DNA of 64,000 bases. Source: Micrasema longulum. Its lineage: Eukaryota; Arthropoda; Insecta; Trichoptera; Brachycentridae. A program made the translations under genes and the position numbers. The notes under the pieces were generated by a model. The model was not told the DNA's origin and did no database searches. It saw only the letters and a list, made by a program, of their open reading frames with translations. Positions 38,565-48,182 of this stretch are shown one piece after another (positions within the stretch are counted from its first letter, which is position 1; every line of letters starts with the position of its first letter). The stretch lies in the NCBI GenBank assembly GCA_022494885.1, contig JAGVSM010002639.1, positions 1 through 64,000 on the forward strand, given 5' to 3'.

Positions 38565-39305
38565 ACTAATGTTTAATATTCATATTGAATCAGTCCTGAA
38601 GAAAACATATAAAATGGTCGGACTTATTATGCGAGTATCAAAACCATTTAAACATGCAGAGACATATGAAACACTCTACAAAACATTTGTTCGTCCCCAG
38701 GTAGAATACTGTACTCCTATTTGGTCACCTTACTATAATGTAAGTATTAATAGACTAGAAAGGGTCCAACAATTTTTTTTTGATAAGGTCAACTACCGGT
38801 TAAACATGACTTTTTCTAATCATGCTGAAAGTATGCAGTACCATGGAATAAACTCTCTTAAAAATCGATGAATAATGTTAGACCAGTTATTTTATTCAAA
38901 TTAATAAATAATAAAATTGATTCTCCTAACCTACTTGAAAGACTTCCATTCCGTGTGCCATCTAGACCGACAAGACAAAATCTTCTATTTTACACTGAAA
39001 ACGCGTCAAAAAACTATTTTAAACAATCTACAATACCTAGAATATGCGACCAGTATAACAATATATTCACCGAGGCTGATATTTTTTGTGACAATGTATG
39101 GAAATTTAGACATTTAACTTTATTATTATTATTATATACCCTTTTTTTATTTCGTTTCTTTTACATTTATTATGTTGAACATAATTTAAATTATTTTAAT
39201 AAGTGTAAACTTTTTTTTTTGGTGTGTGCATAAGTTTCTTACACTAATATACAAAAAAATGGCTATAAATGTGTACATACTGTTTGTTTACATAATAAAA
39301 TAAAT
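38565..39305 (+). pseudogene. J5 LINE C-terminal region and 3' UTR
   Basis: Frame 38569-38871: MFNIHIESVLKKTYKMVGLI, YETLYKTFVRPQVEYCTPIW, SPYYNVSINRLERVQQFFFD, then after a frame break LFKLINNKIDSPNLLERLPF, RVPSRPTRQNLLFYTENASK, NYFKQSTIPRICDQYNNI and CDNVWKFRHLT. Jockey/CR1-type post-RT region. The 3' UTR ends GTACATACTGTTTGTTTACA, TAATAAAATAAAT, also found at 36300 and 41880. Confidence 0.85.
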
Positions 39306-39660
39306 CTTCTTCTTCTTATGGTTCCTCTCCCCGATGGAGGTTGGAAATCATCATTGCGATTCTTACTTTATTGGCAACTGCCCTTAACAAGGACTGAGCG
39401 CTGCAATGGAACCAGTCGCGCAAGTTCTTAAGCCAAGAGATGCGCCTTCTACCTGCACTGCGTCTCCCTTCAATCCTTCCCTGTAGAATGACTTGTAAAA
39501 TTTTATATTTTTCGCCTCTCATCACATGCCCAAAGTACTCAAGTTTTCTTTTCTTTATGATCTTCAGTACCTCATTATCTTTTTCCATCCGTCGGAGAAC
39601 ATCGTCGTTTCGGACTCTATCCACCCGGGAGATTTTTAATATCCTCCTGTAGCACCACAT
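39306..39660 (-). pseudogene. KR LINE C-terminus, (AAG)n-tailed, open frame
   Basis: Minus frame of 114 codons: MWCYRRILKISRVDRVRNDD, VLRRMEKDNEVLKIIKKRKL, EYFGHVMRGEKYKILQVILQ, GRIEGRRSAGRRRISWLKNL, RDWFHCSAQSLLRAVANKVR and IAMMISNLHRGEEP-stop. Immediately followed by the tail, CTTCTTCTTCTT on plus. This is the typical end of RTE-like ORF2 (RRISWLKNLR.W). 5'-truncated. Flanking AT-rich AATAAAATAAAT and AATAAATAAAT may be a target duplication but are low-complexity. Confidence 0.85.
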
Positions 39661-40326
39661 TTCAAAGGCATCGAAATAATAAATAAATCAAATAATTATT
39701 TATAAATTTGATGGAAATTATTCTAAATAGGAATAATGACCCCTTTGCAATCCGAGCAACCGTGCCACTTTTCTTAGGAAACGGTGCCGGACAGACACAA
39801 ATTATTATCCTATAATATAATCAACTTAAAATACGAAGCAAAGAATTTGTTCGTTTCTCATATTCGAGGCATCAAAAGCCTTTCATCTTCGCGAATTTCC
39901 AACGCAAAATATTAGTTACTAAAATTATTTCGTCTACAATAACATTCTACTAGAATTAGCACTCAATCCCGTGATATTTGCCGGGCAAACTTTGGCCTAA
40001 GTCTATTTGAAATGCCTTTAAAGAAGTTTCTGGATGGTCTCCTCCCGTCCCGCCGGCCCCTTCCACTCAAAGGGCCGGGAATTAACTTAAACACGAAGGG
40101 AAAGTAATTTAAGCGTTTAAATGTCGAGATTTTAGCGCCGAGGTGAAAAAGATTCACCGATCTCGACAGCTTAATTCGATATTAATAAACCGCTTTGGGA
40201 AACATTCATAAACGGGATTGGTGTAACCGACATTTATAATTTATTTTATTTATTACATACGCACAGATGACTTTTACATGACAGGTGCAAAATTTTGATT
40301 CAAGCGTTTTATCACAAAAGTTCATA
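39661..40326. other. no gene recognised
   Basis: Contains a GC-rich patch (CCCGTCCCGCCGGCCCC at 40045-40061). The reverse 64-codon frame there has no motif. Confidence 0.35.
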
Positions 40327-40439
40327 TACGGGGTGTTCTTTAAACCCTGTCACATCCGAAACCAAGATGATCAGTATGGGCAAGAAGACATATTAGCATA
40401 TTTAAAAAAAAGTTTTAAAAAAAAATAATATTTAAAACA

Positions 40440-40549
40440 ACAAATGGTTGCTTACTTCTACAGGGGAAAAGTGAAGGGAGCGCGGCGCAGTATCAGACTC
40501 CCCCTTCCCCCTCCTCGTTTCGCCCCTGCAGAAGTAAACAACCATTTGC
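40440..40549. repeat. internal foldback
   Basis: Arms ACAAATGGTTGCTTACTTCT then ACAGGGG and CCCCTGCAGAAGTAAACAAC then CATTTGC are reverse complementary with a few mismatches; the loop is GC-rich. Confidence 0.7.
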
Positions 40550-40583
40550 TTTTTTTTGATATTTTTTTTTGAAAATTTTGTTC

Positions 40584-41709
40584 TAACTAACTAACTAACT
40601 AACCATCACGCCATTTCCCCAGAGGGGTAGGCAGAGAGGATAGAACGCCACACCACTCTGTCCTGCACACTTCCTTTGCTTCCTTCACATTCATACATCT
40701 TCTCATGCACGCACGTCGATTATTCCGACTTTTCACATGACCACTTTCAAGAATTTGTTGTACTTGATCATGCCATGTCTTTCTCGGCCTTCCTCGACTT
40801 CTACAACCAGACACATTTGCATCATAAATCTTTTTGGCCGTTCTTTCATCATTCATTCGCTCCACATGACCGAACCATCGCAAAAGACCTTTCTTAATTT
40901 TGTCGATAATGCTTAACTCAGCCTTGCATTCTGCTCTAATTTCGACATTAGGGCACCTATCATACATTGTTTTTTCCGCACATTCGCCTGAGGGATCGCA
41001 TTTCAACAGCATTCAGTCTACTTTCGTCCCTTTTTTCCAACTCCATGTTTCGCTCCCATACATTAGGGTTGGTACCAGAACTCCATTATGAACTGCTAAT
41101 TTAGCCTCTTGCGATAGACACTTATTTGCTACGATAGACTTTAAGGCACCATTAACTCTGTTACCGGCACTAACCCTCCTTTCAATATCCTTGTCCATAT
41201 TTCCATCTATAGTAAACATACTACCCAGATATACAAATTCTTCGACCTGTTTCAAACTATCTCCATTTACTACAATCTTACATTCAGTCATAGTTACATT
41301 TCTTTCAAAGACCATGACGTTCGACTTTTGCACATTCATTAGCAAATCACTCTCCTTTCACACTTCGTAAACCTTTGTAACTAAGGATTGCAGTTCCTCT
41401 TCGCTGTCAGCTAGGAGGACTGCGTCATCGGCGTACAGAAGGCAACTGACAGTAAGATTACTCATTTTCGCTCCCACATCCATACTTTTCAATTCTTCAT
41501 ACATTTATCCATGTATATGTTGAATAACCACGGTGACATTACACATCCCTGTTTGACTCTTTTAGGGATGTCAAACCAGGAAGTTAATGACCCATTTACC
41601 CTTACACACGCTACACTATCTTTGTACAAGGAAGCAATAGCGCGGACAAGGTTGTCACTCACTCCATACTCCGATAGAACCATCCATAATTTTTTCCTAT
41701 CAACTCGAT
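40584..41709 (-). pseudogene. HV LINE, (TTAG)n-tailed, with 11-bp target duplication
   Basis: Longest HV copy. Minus strand from 41709: MVLSEYGVSDNLVRAIASLY, KRVKQGCVMSPWLFNIYMDK (RT motif GC.MSPWLFNIYMD), catalytic box YADDAVLLADSEEE (codons at 41435-41424), NVQKSNVMVFERN, EEFVYLGSMFTIDG, VLVPTLMYGSETWSWKKGT, a frameshift near 41013, then ERCGK-like, LLRWFGHVERMNDERTAKKI, SRGRPRKTWHDQVQQILESG and RRACMRRCMNVKEAKEVC to the 3' block. Tail (CTAA)4 on plus. AAATTTTGTTC flanks it at 40573-40583 and 41710-41720. Broken by a few frameshifts and stops; upstream RT and endonuclease absent. Confidence 0.92.
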
Positions 41710-41819
41710 AAATTTTGTTCGTTCTAAAAAATTATTTTAATGTGCCAATATGTCTTCTTGCTCATACTGTTCATCGTGGTTTCGGATGCGACAGGGTTTA
41801 ATGAACACCCTGTATATTT

Positions 41820-41944
41820 AATTTATTTATTTATTCATATTTTTTCTCTTATATTTGTTATATTTAACATAATTTAAATTATTGTGTACATACTGTTTGT
41901 TTACCCAATAAAATAAATAAACAACATATTTGAAATATATAAAT
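41820..41944 (+). mobile_element. J5 LINE 3' UTR scrap
   Basis: AACATAATTTAAATTATTGT, GTACATACTGTTTGTTTACC and CAATAAAATAAATAAAC as at 39178-39305. Confidence 0.6.
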
Positions 41945-42118
41945 GGACTTGAAAGTGGTCATGTGAAAAGTCGGAATAATCGACGTGCGTGCATGAGAAG
42001 ATGTATGAATGTGAAGGAAGCAAAGGAAGTGTGCCAGGACAGAGTGGTGTGGCGTTCTATCCTCTCTGCCTACCCCTCCGGGGAAATGGCGTGATGGTTA
42101 GTTAGTTAGTTAGTTAGT
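41945..42118 (+). mobile_element. HV LINE 3' end, (TTAG)n-tailed
   Basis: Encodes LESGHVKSRNNRRACMRRCM, NVKEAKEVCQDRVVWRSILS and AYPSGEMA-stop, then GGTTAGTTAGTTAGTTAGTT. Near-identical in sequence to 40584 and 46217, so recent. Strongly 5'-truncated. Confidence 0.85.
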
Positions 42119-42197
42119 GTTGACTTAATGCATTCTGTCAGTATTTATCGATATTTATCTATAATATTTTACAATTGGTTTTTCAAAAAAGCACATA

Positions 42198-43107
42198 TGA
42201 GGTGTGTTCAAAAAATAACGGGAATTTTCGTTTATGAAATATTTATTTATTCGTCTACATTAATGATGTCGCCTTGAGAATAGTCCCCATTAGATATTAT
42301 GCACTTGTGCCAGCGATTCTTCCAATCTTCGAAACACTTCTTAAACTCGATCTTCGGGATAGCCTGTAGCTCTTTCAGCGATGCGCTTTTAATGTCATCT
42401 ATGCTTGTAAAACGACGGCCCTTTTAGGTTCTCTTTATTTTTGGAAATAGAAAAAAGTCACACGGAGCCATGTCTGGCGAATATGGAGGCTGGGGCATCG
42501 TTACAGTATTGTTTTTGGCCAAAAATTCACGAACTAGCAATGAAGTGTGCCCAGGTGCATTATCGCGGTGCAAAAGCCATGAATTGTTTTGACACAAATC
42601 TGGGCGTTCTTTTCGGATTGCTTCACGCAAACGGCGTTGAACTCGTAGATAGTACTTCTTATTGACCGTTTGACCTCGTGGCGAGAATTCATGATGCACT
42701 ATGCCATTAAAATCGAAACTTTTTCCACGTTTTCATCGGTTATTGATGTGCTGGGGCGTCCGGGCCGTTCGTCATCTTCAACGTCTTCACGGCCATCTTG
42801 GAAACGCATCATAGCAGACTAACCGTAGACTTTTTCTAACATTTCACATACGTTGTTACACTTTATTTAATTTTTTACACAAAATTTGATACAATTTCTT
42901 TGATCCATTTTTTTAACAAACGAAAATCGCTGAGGTCATAAAAACATGTCTAACCTTAGGGCTGCCGCAGACGCAGTAAATAATGAATACAGCTGAAAAT
43001 TTCAGCATACTTTAAGGGCATGTTTACTAACATAAAAAAAAAATGACGATCGGAATCTTCAAACCCGCGAAATTAAAAGATTCCCGTTATTTTCTGAACA
43101 CACCTCG
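42198..43107 (-). pseudogene. mariner element, internally deleted
   Basis: TA at 42196-42197 and 43108-43109 flank terminal inverted repeats TGAGGTGTGTTCAAAAAATA (left) and CGAGGTGTGTTCAGAAAATA (right, reverse complement). Minus strand: N-terminal MDQRNCIKFCVKN, FQDGREDVEDDERPGRPSTS and DENVEKV, then a fusion to HHEFSPRGQTVNKKYYLRVQ, RRLREAIRKERPDLCQNNSW, LLHRDNAPGHTSLLVREFLA, PPYSPDMAPCDFFLFPKIKR. The second and third catalytic aspartates (HRDNAP, SPDMAPCD) remain; the first catalytic D region is deleted. At 910 bp versus the usual 1.3 kb it is non-autonomous. Confidence 0.9.
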
Positions 43108-43138
43108 TATTATTTAAGTTCTGAATTGAGTTGTAGTA

Positions 43139-43704
43139 CGAGGACGGATTGATAATGAAGCTACCTAGCGCTAGATGGCAGCACAAACATAAAAAATATT
43201 TATTTTTCCAAATTGCGATCTGTCAAACGGCAGCTGTTAAAATGTCACCCAAATTCATCGATTGGTTTATTTGATGTAGTCGTTTGAAGTAAACAACTTT
43301 TGTGTTTCTCGAAAAGTGGAAAAAGGCGAATTTCGTGCAGTGATTAAACACTATTAGCAACTAAGCAGCATTAGATAAGATGCTAAAATTACGTGAAATA
43401 CACTTCGAATTGGTTGATCATCCACCCATTAGTCCAGATTTAGCTCCTAGTGACTTTTTCCTGTTTCCAAACTTGAAAAAATGGCTCGCAGGAAAAAGAT
43501 TCAGCTCAAACGAAGAAGTGATTACCGAAACTAACGCGTATTTTGAGAGGTTCCCGAAATCGTATTATTCAGATGTTATAAAAAAATTTGAATATCGTCT
43601 TACTAAGTGTGTCGAAGTAAAAGGAGACTATGTTGAGAAATAAATAGTTTTTGAAATAAAAAATGTTTTTTTCCTACTTAGGTAGCTTCATTTTCAATCC
43701 GCCC
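43139..43704 (+). pseudogene. second mariner element, internally deleted
   Basis: Terminal inverted repeats GGACGGATTGATAATGAAGC, TACCTAG (left) and the right end whose reverse complement is GGGCGGATTGAAAATGAAGC, TACCTAAG; TA at 43137-43138 and 43705-43706. Encodes VEKGEFRAVIKHY-stop near 43314 (N-terminus) and, in frame 43380-43643, LREIHFELVDHPPISPDLAP, SDFFLFPNLKKWLAGKRFSS, NEEVITETNAYFERFPKSYY and RLTKCVEVKGDYVEK-stop, the intact C-terminus with the third catalytic aspartate (SPDLAPSDFF). About 0.7 kb of the middle is missing. Confidence 0.88.
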
Positions 43705-43706
43705 TA

Positions 43707-44239
43707 GAAATTCCTGTGGATGTAATTCATATGTATTATACTTTGTATAATATGATTTTTTAAAATAATAATAATGATAAAACATTTAGTGATGGGTTAA
43801 ATAACCCGTAAAGTAATGCTGACTACAGCGGTAAAATAAATACACAAATAAAAAGAAAGAAAGTCAAAGCTCGTCTGCGTAACTAAAACTTATAAATTGA
43901 AATGTTACGTTGTTTTTAGTTCTACGTGTCGTCGTCAGTCAAAATTTCGGCTCGTTACTTGTTTCGACGCTTGGGTATAAAAAGACCCTGTGATCAGTTG
44001 CGTATTTAAACTTTCTTCGACTTCCAGAGGACACCGTCGTGCCATATGTCTATGGGAGAACGCCTCAACATTCGCGTAAGAAAATCAATTTATACACCAT
44101 GTAGGGATGCGCAATGCGCAATGTCGATTTGCGAAAATAATTCAAGAAATTGAAAAAATAATTTTTTTAATTCGAATGCAAAACCTCTGCAACGAAAAAG
44201 CAAAGTTGCGACATTTCGAGTCTTTTTTTTAAATCAAAA
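43707..44239. other. no gene recognised; TATA-like site
   Basis: AT-rich left part; 43860-44060 is GC-richer and contains GGGTATAAAAAGACCC (43973-43988), a TATA-like box, with TCAGT at 43994-43998. The spacing of 20 bp is too short for a canonical initiator. No gene seen downstream. Confidence 0.3.
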
Positions 44240-44700
44240 ACGAAAAAAATCTGATGTATGAAGCCTATGTAAAAACTAAAATATGTTATATGCAACTACT
44301 GTGGGGAAAAGGAAATCAAAATGACATAAACAGACTACAAAGACAGCAAGATAAAATGTTAAAATTAGTATATGACCTCCCCTATCTAACAGCAACTAAA
44401 GAACTTTTTAAACAAACTACGCAATCAAATGTAACTGAACTCTTCAAACTAGAATTCTTAAAATTTATTCATAGATTGGTCACGATTGACGAAGAACTAA
44501 AACTTACGACACAATACGAGAATATCAGAAAAATATCATATACAACCTTCTAAAACGAGACAAGGACAGTCGAGACTAAAAAACCATGGACTGAAATTAC
44601 ACAATAAACTATCAGACAAAACTAAACAAAAGACCCAGACAACGTTTACAAAAGATGTTAAAAATATTATCATTAACAGTAGAATGTGAATTTTGAGAGT
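44240..44700 (+). pseudogene. J7 LINE C-terminal region
   Basis: Frame 44254-44553: MYEAYVKTKICYMQLLWGKG, NQNDINRLQRQQDKMLKLVY, ELFKQTTQSNVTELFKLEFL and KFIHRLVTIDEELKL, then a frame change into TRQGQSRLKNHGLKLHNKLS-type codons and FTKDVKNIII. The pattern Y....I.Y...LWG......L...Q.K.L.L..... is the post-RT thumb of CR1-like LINEs. Ends at about 44690 with AT-rich UTR. Confidence 0.65.
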
Positions 44701-44911
44701 AAAAATATGTTGTTAAATGTATGTAATCTGTAAGTGTTTATCAATTTAATTTAAAATAAAAAAAAAACATTATTACCGTAGTTTACCTCTCGCAGTATGA
44801 ATGTCACACAGTAATTTATTTTACTAATTAAACGCTTATGATTATGATAAAATTATAATAAACTTATCAATGAAACTTCCTGGTTTAGTTTTACTTTTAT
44901 TATTTTGACCA

Positions 44912-44948
44912 ACAAGCGCTTTCGCCTAAGTAGGCATTTTCAAGACAG
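44912..44948 (-). ncRNA. hammerhead-like core motif, left arm
   Basis: Minus strand TTGAAAA, T, stem GCCT-ACTT-AGGC, GAAA, AGCGCT, T. The core has C3 to T and G8 to A changes. Confidence 0.35.
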
Positions 44949-45084
44949 TTCATTATTGGGAGTTTTTTTGGAACTGTTTAGCAAACTAGTTTATGTTTCT
45001 GTCCCCTGTTAAAATACTTATTTGATCTTATCTCCAAAATATGTTAAGAATACTATAAAGACTGTAAATGTTGCAATCAATTCA

Positions 45085-45122
45085 CCAGTCTTGAAGATGC
45101 CTACTTAGGCGAAAGCGCTCGT
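45085..45122 (+). ncRNA. hammerhead-like core motif, right arm
   Basis: TTGAAGA, T, stem GCCT-ACTT-AGGC, GAAA, self-complementary AGCGCT, C (NUH = CTC). Only C3 departs from the core consensus, plus one extra base before stem II. Confidence 0.4.
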
Positions 45123-45201
45123 TAGTCAAAATAATAACAAGTAAAACTTTACCAAGAAGTTTCATTGATAAGTTTATTTTTAATTTTATCATAATCATTA
45201 A

Positions 45202-45894
45202 CTATGGAGTTTTATCGAGAAATATCAACAAAAAACATCAATATTATTAAACGCTGTTTTGTTCCGGGGGCAAAGCAATTTTTCTTTTTAAAAACGAGGT
45301 TTTTTCATCGTGTTACAATATGCTGTCTTCTATTTGCTATTATTTTCTAATTTGTAACGAAATTATCGTTAGTTTAAAAAATACCTTGATGATTTATTTT
45401 TTTTGAATAATCGACCTTTCGATGTTCGCCATTCCCATCACTGCCGCCATGTCCGCGGCTCACATCCAAATTTAGAAGTCACGCGATTTTCTTGTTTCGA
45501 ACAATCGGCGATTCGTGTCGCAACACTTTTTGCGCGCCTTATCGGCGCTCGGCATAATACAGGTAACCACAATATACAGTCGGCCACGATATACATAATA
45601 CGGACCCGCGAGATTGTTAGCTATGTTTGTGTCCCGCTATTATGTCGCTGTGGGCACAAAGGGGGAAAAAACTCCGACGAGTGTGATGGATGGTGGCAAA
45701 ACGAGCCGTGGATGATTTTCAAAGGCCATTTTATTCAGGTAAAGCAATTGAAACAGCGAAAACGAATTCGGAGGTAATGTTCTGCTTTGTGCTCGAGACA
45801 ACGAGTATTTTGTTCCGAGATAGGGTGGTCGTCAACCAGGATTCATTAGGGTCAGATATTAGAAACGTCACTCCGCGTCATTCCAACAGAAGCA
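45202..45894 (+). other. GC-richer segment with 124-codon frame, unidentified
   Basis: Frame 45403-45777 (RHSHHCRHVRGSHPNLEVTR, FCAFEQSAIR-like, TREIVSYVCVPLLCRCGHKG) has no recognisable domain; composition is less AT-rich than the neighbours. Possibly host-derived unique sequence. No promoter or splice evidence strong enough to call a gene. Confidence 0.25.
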
Positions 45895-46080
45895 ATATAA
45901 TGGACCAAAATATTTACGATGCGAATGTTGATGGATACAGAAAACGAGAAATATCGAGATAAACAATTACTTGAAGACGGACATGTCCAAAGTCGGAATA
46001 ATTGGCATGCATGCATGAAAAGATAAATGATTTGTACTGCGAAAATACCGCTATATAAATTATTTTATTGAAATAAACGG
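45895..46080 (+). mobile_element. HV LINE fragment followed by L2-like tail scrap
   Basis: 45905-46028 encodes NIYDANVDGYRKRE then degenerate LEDGHVQSRNNWHACMKR-type codons of HV with a deletion. At 46036 TACTGCGAAAATACCGCTAT then ATAAATTATTTTATTG is an L2-type terminal sequence. Confidence 0.6.
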
Positions 46081-46216
46081 CATTAAGTGCCTTTTATATA
46101 TTAGTTACAAATACAGTTAAATAAACATACACGTAAGCATAATGTTAAGTAATATGGAGCATTTATAAAGAAAATTAATAATTTACAAATCAAGAAAGTC
46201 TAAAAAAGATAAACAA

Positions 46217-46716
46217 CTAACTAACTAACCATCACGCCATTTCCCCAGAGGGGTAGGCAGAGAGGATAGAACGCCACACCACTCTGTCCTGGCACACTTC
46301 CTTTGCTTCCTTCACATTCATACATCTTCTCATGCACGCACGTCGATTATTCCGACTTTTCACATGACCACTTTCAAGAATTTGTTGTACTCGATCATGC
46401 CATGTCTTTCTCGGCCTTCCTCGACTTCTACAACCGGACACATTCGCATCATAAATCTTTTAGCCGTTCTTTCATCATTCATTCGCTCCACATGACCGAA
46501 CCATCGCAAAAGACCTTTCTTAATTTTGTCGATAATGCTTAACTCAGCCTTGCATTCTGCTCTAATTTCGACATTAGGGCACCTATCATACATTGTTTTT
46601 CCGCACATTCGCCTGAGGGATCGCATTTCAACAGCATTCAGTCTACTTTCGTCCCTTTTTTTCCAACTCCATGCTTCGCTTCCATGCATTAGGGTTGGTA
46701 CCAGAACTCCATTATG
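46217..46716 (-). pseudogene. HV LINE, (TTAG)n-tailed, with 10-bp target duplication
   Basis: Minus frame 46689-46360: MHGSEAWSWKKRDESRLNAV, EMRSLRRMCGKTMYDRCPNV, EIRAECKAELSIIDKIKKGL, LRWFGHVERMNDERTAKRFM, then a frameshift into SGCRSRGRPRKTWHDRVQQI, LESGHVKSRNNRRACMRRCM, NVKEAKEVCQDRVVWRSILS, AYPSGEMA-stop. AGATAAACAA occurs at both 46207-46216 and 46717-46726. Almost identical to 40584-41012, so young. Confidence 0.92.
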
Positions 46717-46729
46717 AGATAAACAATAT

Positions 46730-47036
46730 CAAAAAAATATTACCAGTTTTAAAACTATTGAAATAATAATAATTTGGTATTAGAAATACTTTGAGCCAGT
46801 AAAAAAAATATGTATTAATGATGTAATAACTTATATTTACATATAAGTTATTGATTTAAAAATACTTGGTACACTTCCACTTATTTATTTGACCAATAAG
46901 CGCCTAGACTGGTGAATATTATACAGTGTGAGGATAATTTATATTAAACTAAATATCATCTAAGTGTAGGTACATTTAAAAATAAGTTGAAAAAGACACA
47001 AAACACAATATTTCAATGGAACAGAGTGAGACAAAT
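46730..47036. other. no gene recognised; small palindrome
   Basis: AATAACTTATA (46828-46838) and TATAAGTTATT (46843-46853) form a short hairpin. GACCAATAAGCGCC followed by TAGACTGGTGAAT (46892-46917) recalls the foldback element at 44838 in scrambled form. Confidence 0.35.
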
Positions 47037-47345
47037 TGTTGAAACATGTGTTGGCGGTGTATTTTAAGAGAGGATTCTATTCTATGAAAAACATTTATTG
47101 TTTAATTACAATGTACAGGTCCAAAGCAGGAGTCTAATAAGGGTGAGTTTTTAAATTCTATCTGCTGATTTATTAAAATTCTATGGCTTTTATTTATTAT
47201 CCTATTTATTTCTAAAATTTCTAATCATTCAAACTTTTGACCATTATGTCCTACATGTAAAAATTTTATGTTTTTTGATGCGTCAAAATTATGTTTTAAT
47301 TAATTTAAATGTGATGCATTCCATTAAGAATTGTCAATAAATAAT
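47037..47345 (+). repeat. dispersed repeat G, uninterrupted copy
   Basis: GAAACATGTGTTGGCGGTGT, TTAAGAGAGGATTCTATTCT, AATAAGGGTGAGTTTTTAAA, TATTATCCTATTTATTTCTA and ATTATGTCCTACATGTAAAA. Shows the continuous structure of the split copy at 37795/38339. Confidence 0.75.
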
Positions 47346-47900
47346 TGAAAAAATATGTAGCATTATTTACAACTAATACTTAGGTAAATAGTATATATTT
47401 ATGTATACAAATATATAATGATGTAAAAAAATGATAAAAATAAATCTTTTGTACTTATAAAAGAAAATAAACGGGCTATGTACAGCGTGTGAGCTCGCCA
47501 GTACATGACAGTAAAAAAATTATTGTCTTTGAATTTCCTAGAGTTTTAACCATCGAAAAAAAAGAAGATTGGAAATCAAAGCAACAGACAATTGAAATTT
47601 GATGAGTATTATTTTAATAGATTGTCTATTACGGAAAAAAATACATCGAGAAATACGCATTTTTATTTATTGTAATAAAAACAGTACAGTAAATTAGAAT
47701 AAATCATAATATACTTTAGAATAACAATATTAATTAAAATGCAAAAATAACACAAATGTAAAAAACGGGTAGCGATTAAAAATAAAAAATTCCGATAATT
47801 TTATTTTCATTTTAAAATATGAAAATTACATTTATACAAAAAAAAATTGTAACTAGGCAGCTAACAACACAGTTAAATTTCAAAACACCACGCAAATTTG
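47346..47900. other. AT-rich, includes inverted copy of array sequence
   Basis: 47468-47512 (ACGGGCTATGTACAGCGTGT, GAGCTCGCCAGTACATGACA) is a diverged reverse complement of 48352-48400 and 48763-48810, so it belongs to the tandem array that follows. Otherwise AT-rich without frames. Confidence 0.4.
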
Positions 47901-48182
47901 TATTTCGGCTACGCCATGAATTTCTTATTAAATAATTTCCACGTCACAAACTCGCCCCTGGGTAGCGCCGTCACTTAACAAAAACATCCTCGTTTTTATT
48001 ACAATATTTCGGCTACGCCATGAATTTCTTTTTAAATAATTTCGTACGTCACAAAGTCGCCCCTGGGTAGCGCCTGCTAACGTCACTTAACAAAAACATC
48101 CTCGTTTTTATTACAATATTTCGGCTACGCCATGAATTTCTTTTTAAATAATTTCGTACGTCACAAAGTCGCCCCTGGGTAG
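47901..48182 (+). repeat. tandem repeat R1, 2.6 units of 104-112 bp
   Basis: Units start TATTTCGGCTACGCCATGAA at 47901, 48005 and 48117. Each contains AATTTC...CACGTCACAAA-like, GTCGCCCCTGGGTAGC and (first two) CGTCACTTAACAAAAACATC, CTCGTTTTTATTACAA. Units 2 and 3 are nearly identical; unit 1 lacks GTA and TGCTAAC. The third unit is cut at GGGTAGC and joins the R2 repeat. Confidence 0.85.

Larger units (their letters stand above)
40327..41814. mobile_element. terminal-inverted-repeat element hosting a LINE
   Basis: Left end TACGGGGTGTTCTTTAAACC, CTGTCACATCCGAAACCAAG, ATGATCAGTATGGGCAAGAA, GACATATTAGCA and right end (reverse complement) TACAGGGTGTTCATTAAACC, CTGTCGCATCCGAAACCACG, ATGAACAGTATGAGCAAGAA, GACATATTGGCA: arms of about 75 bp, some 85 percent alike by eye. 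Inside the left side is another foldback (40440-40472 / 40519-40549). Removing the HV insertion (40584-41709 plus one target copy) leaves an element of about 350 bp without ORF. Confidence 0.75.
44838..45198. mobile_element. foldback element with hammerhead-like motif in each arm
   Basis: Left arm 44838-44946 and right arm 45090-45198 are reverse complements with some mismatches: ATGATTATGATAAAATTATA, AAACTTATCAATGAAACTTC, GACCAACAAGCGCTTTCGCC, TAAGTAGGCATTTTCAAGAC. The central 140 bp include TTGGGAGTTTTTTTGGAACT and CTGTTAAAATACTTATTTGA. A half copy is at 23188. No ORF. The arms match the type of terminal region that carries hammerheads in Penelope-like elements. Confidence 0.75.

Noticed and set aside
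43973..43998. TATA box plus initiator as a core promoter
   Set aside because: The distance (20 bp) does not fit the canonical 25-31 bp, and no downstream gene is visible.
45403..45777. 124-codon frame as a host gene
   Set aside because: No recognisable domain, start context or splice sites; kept only as an unidentified segment.
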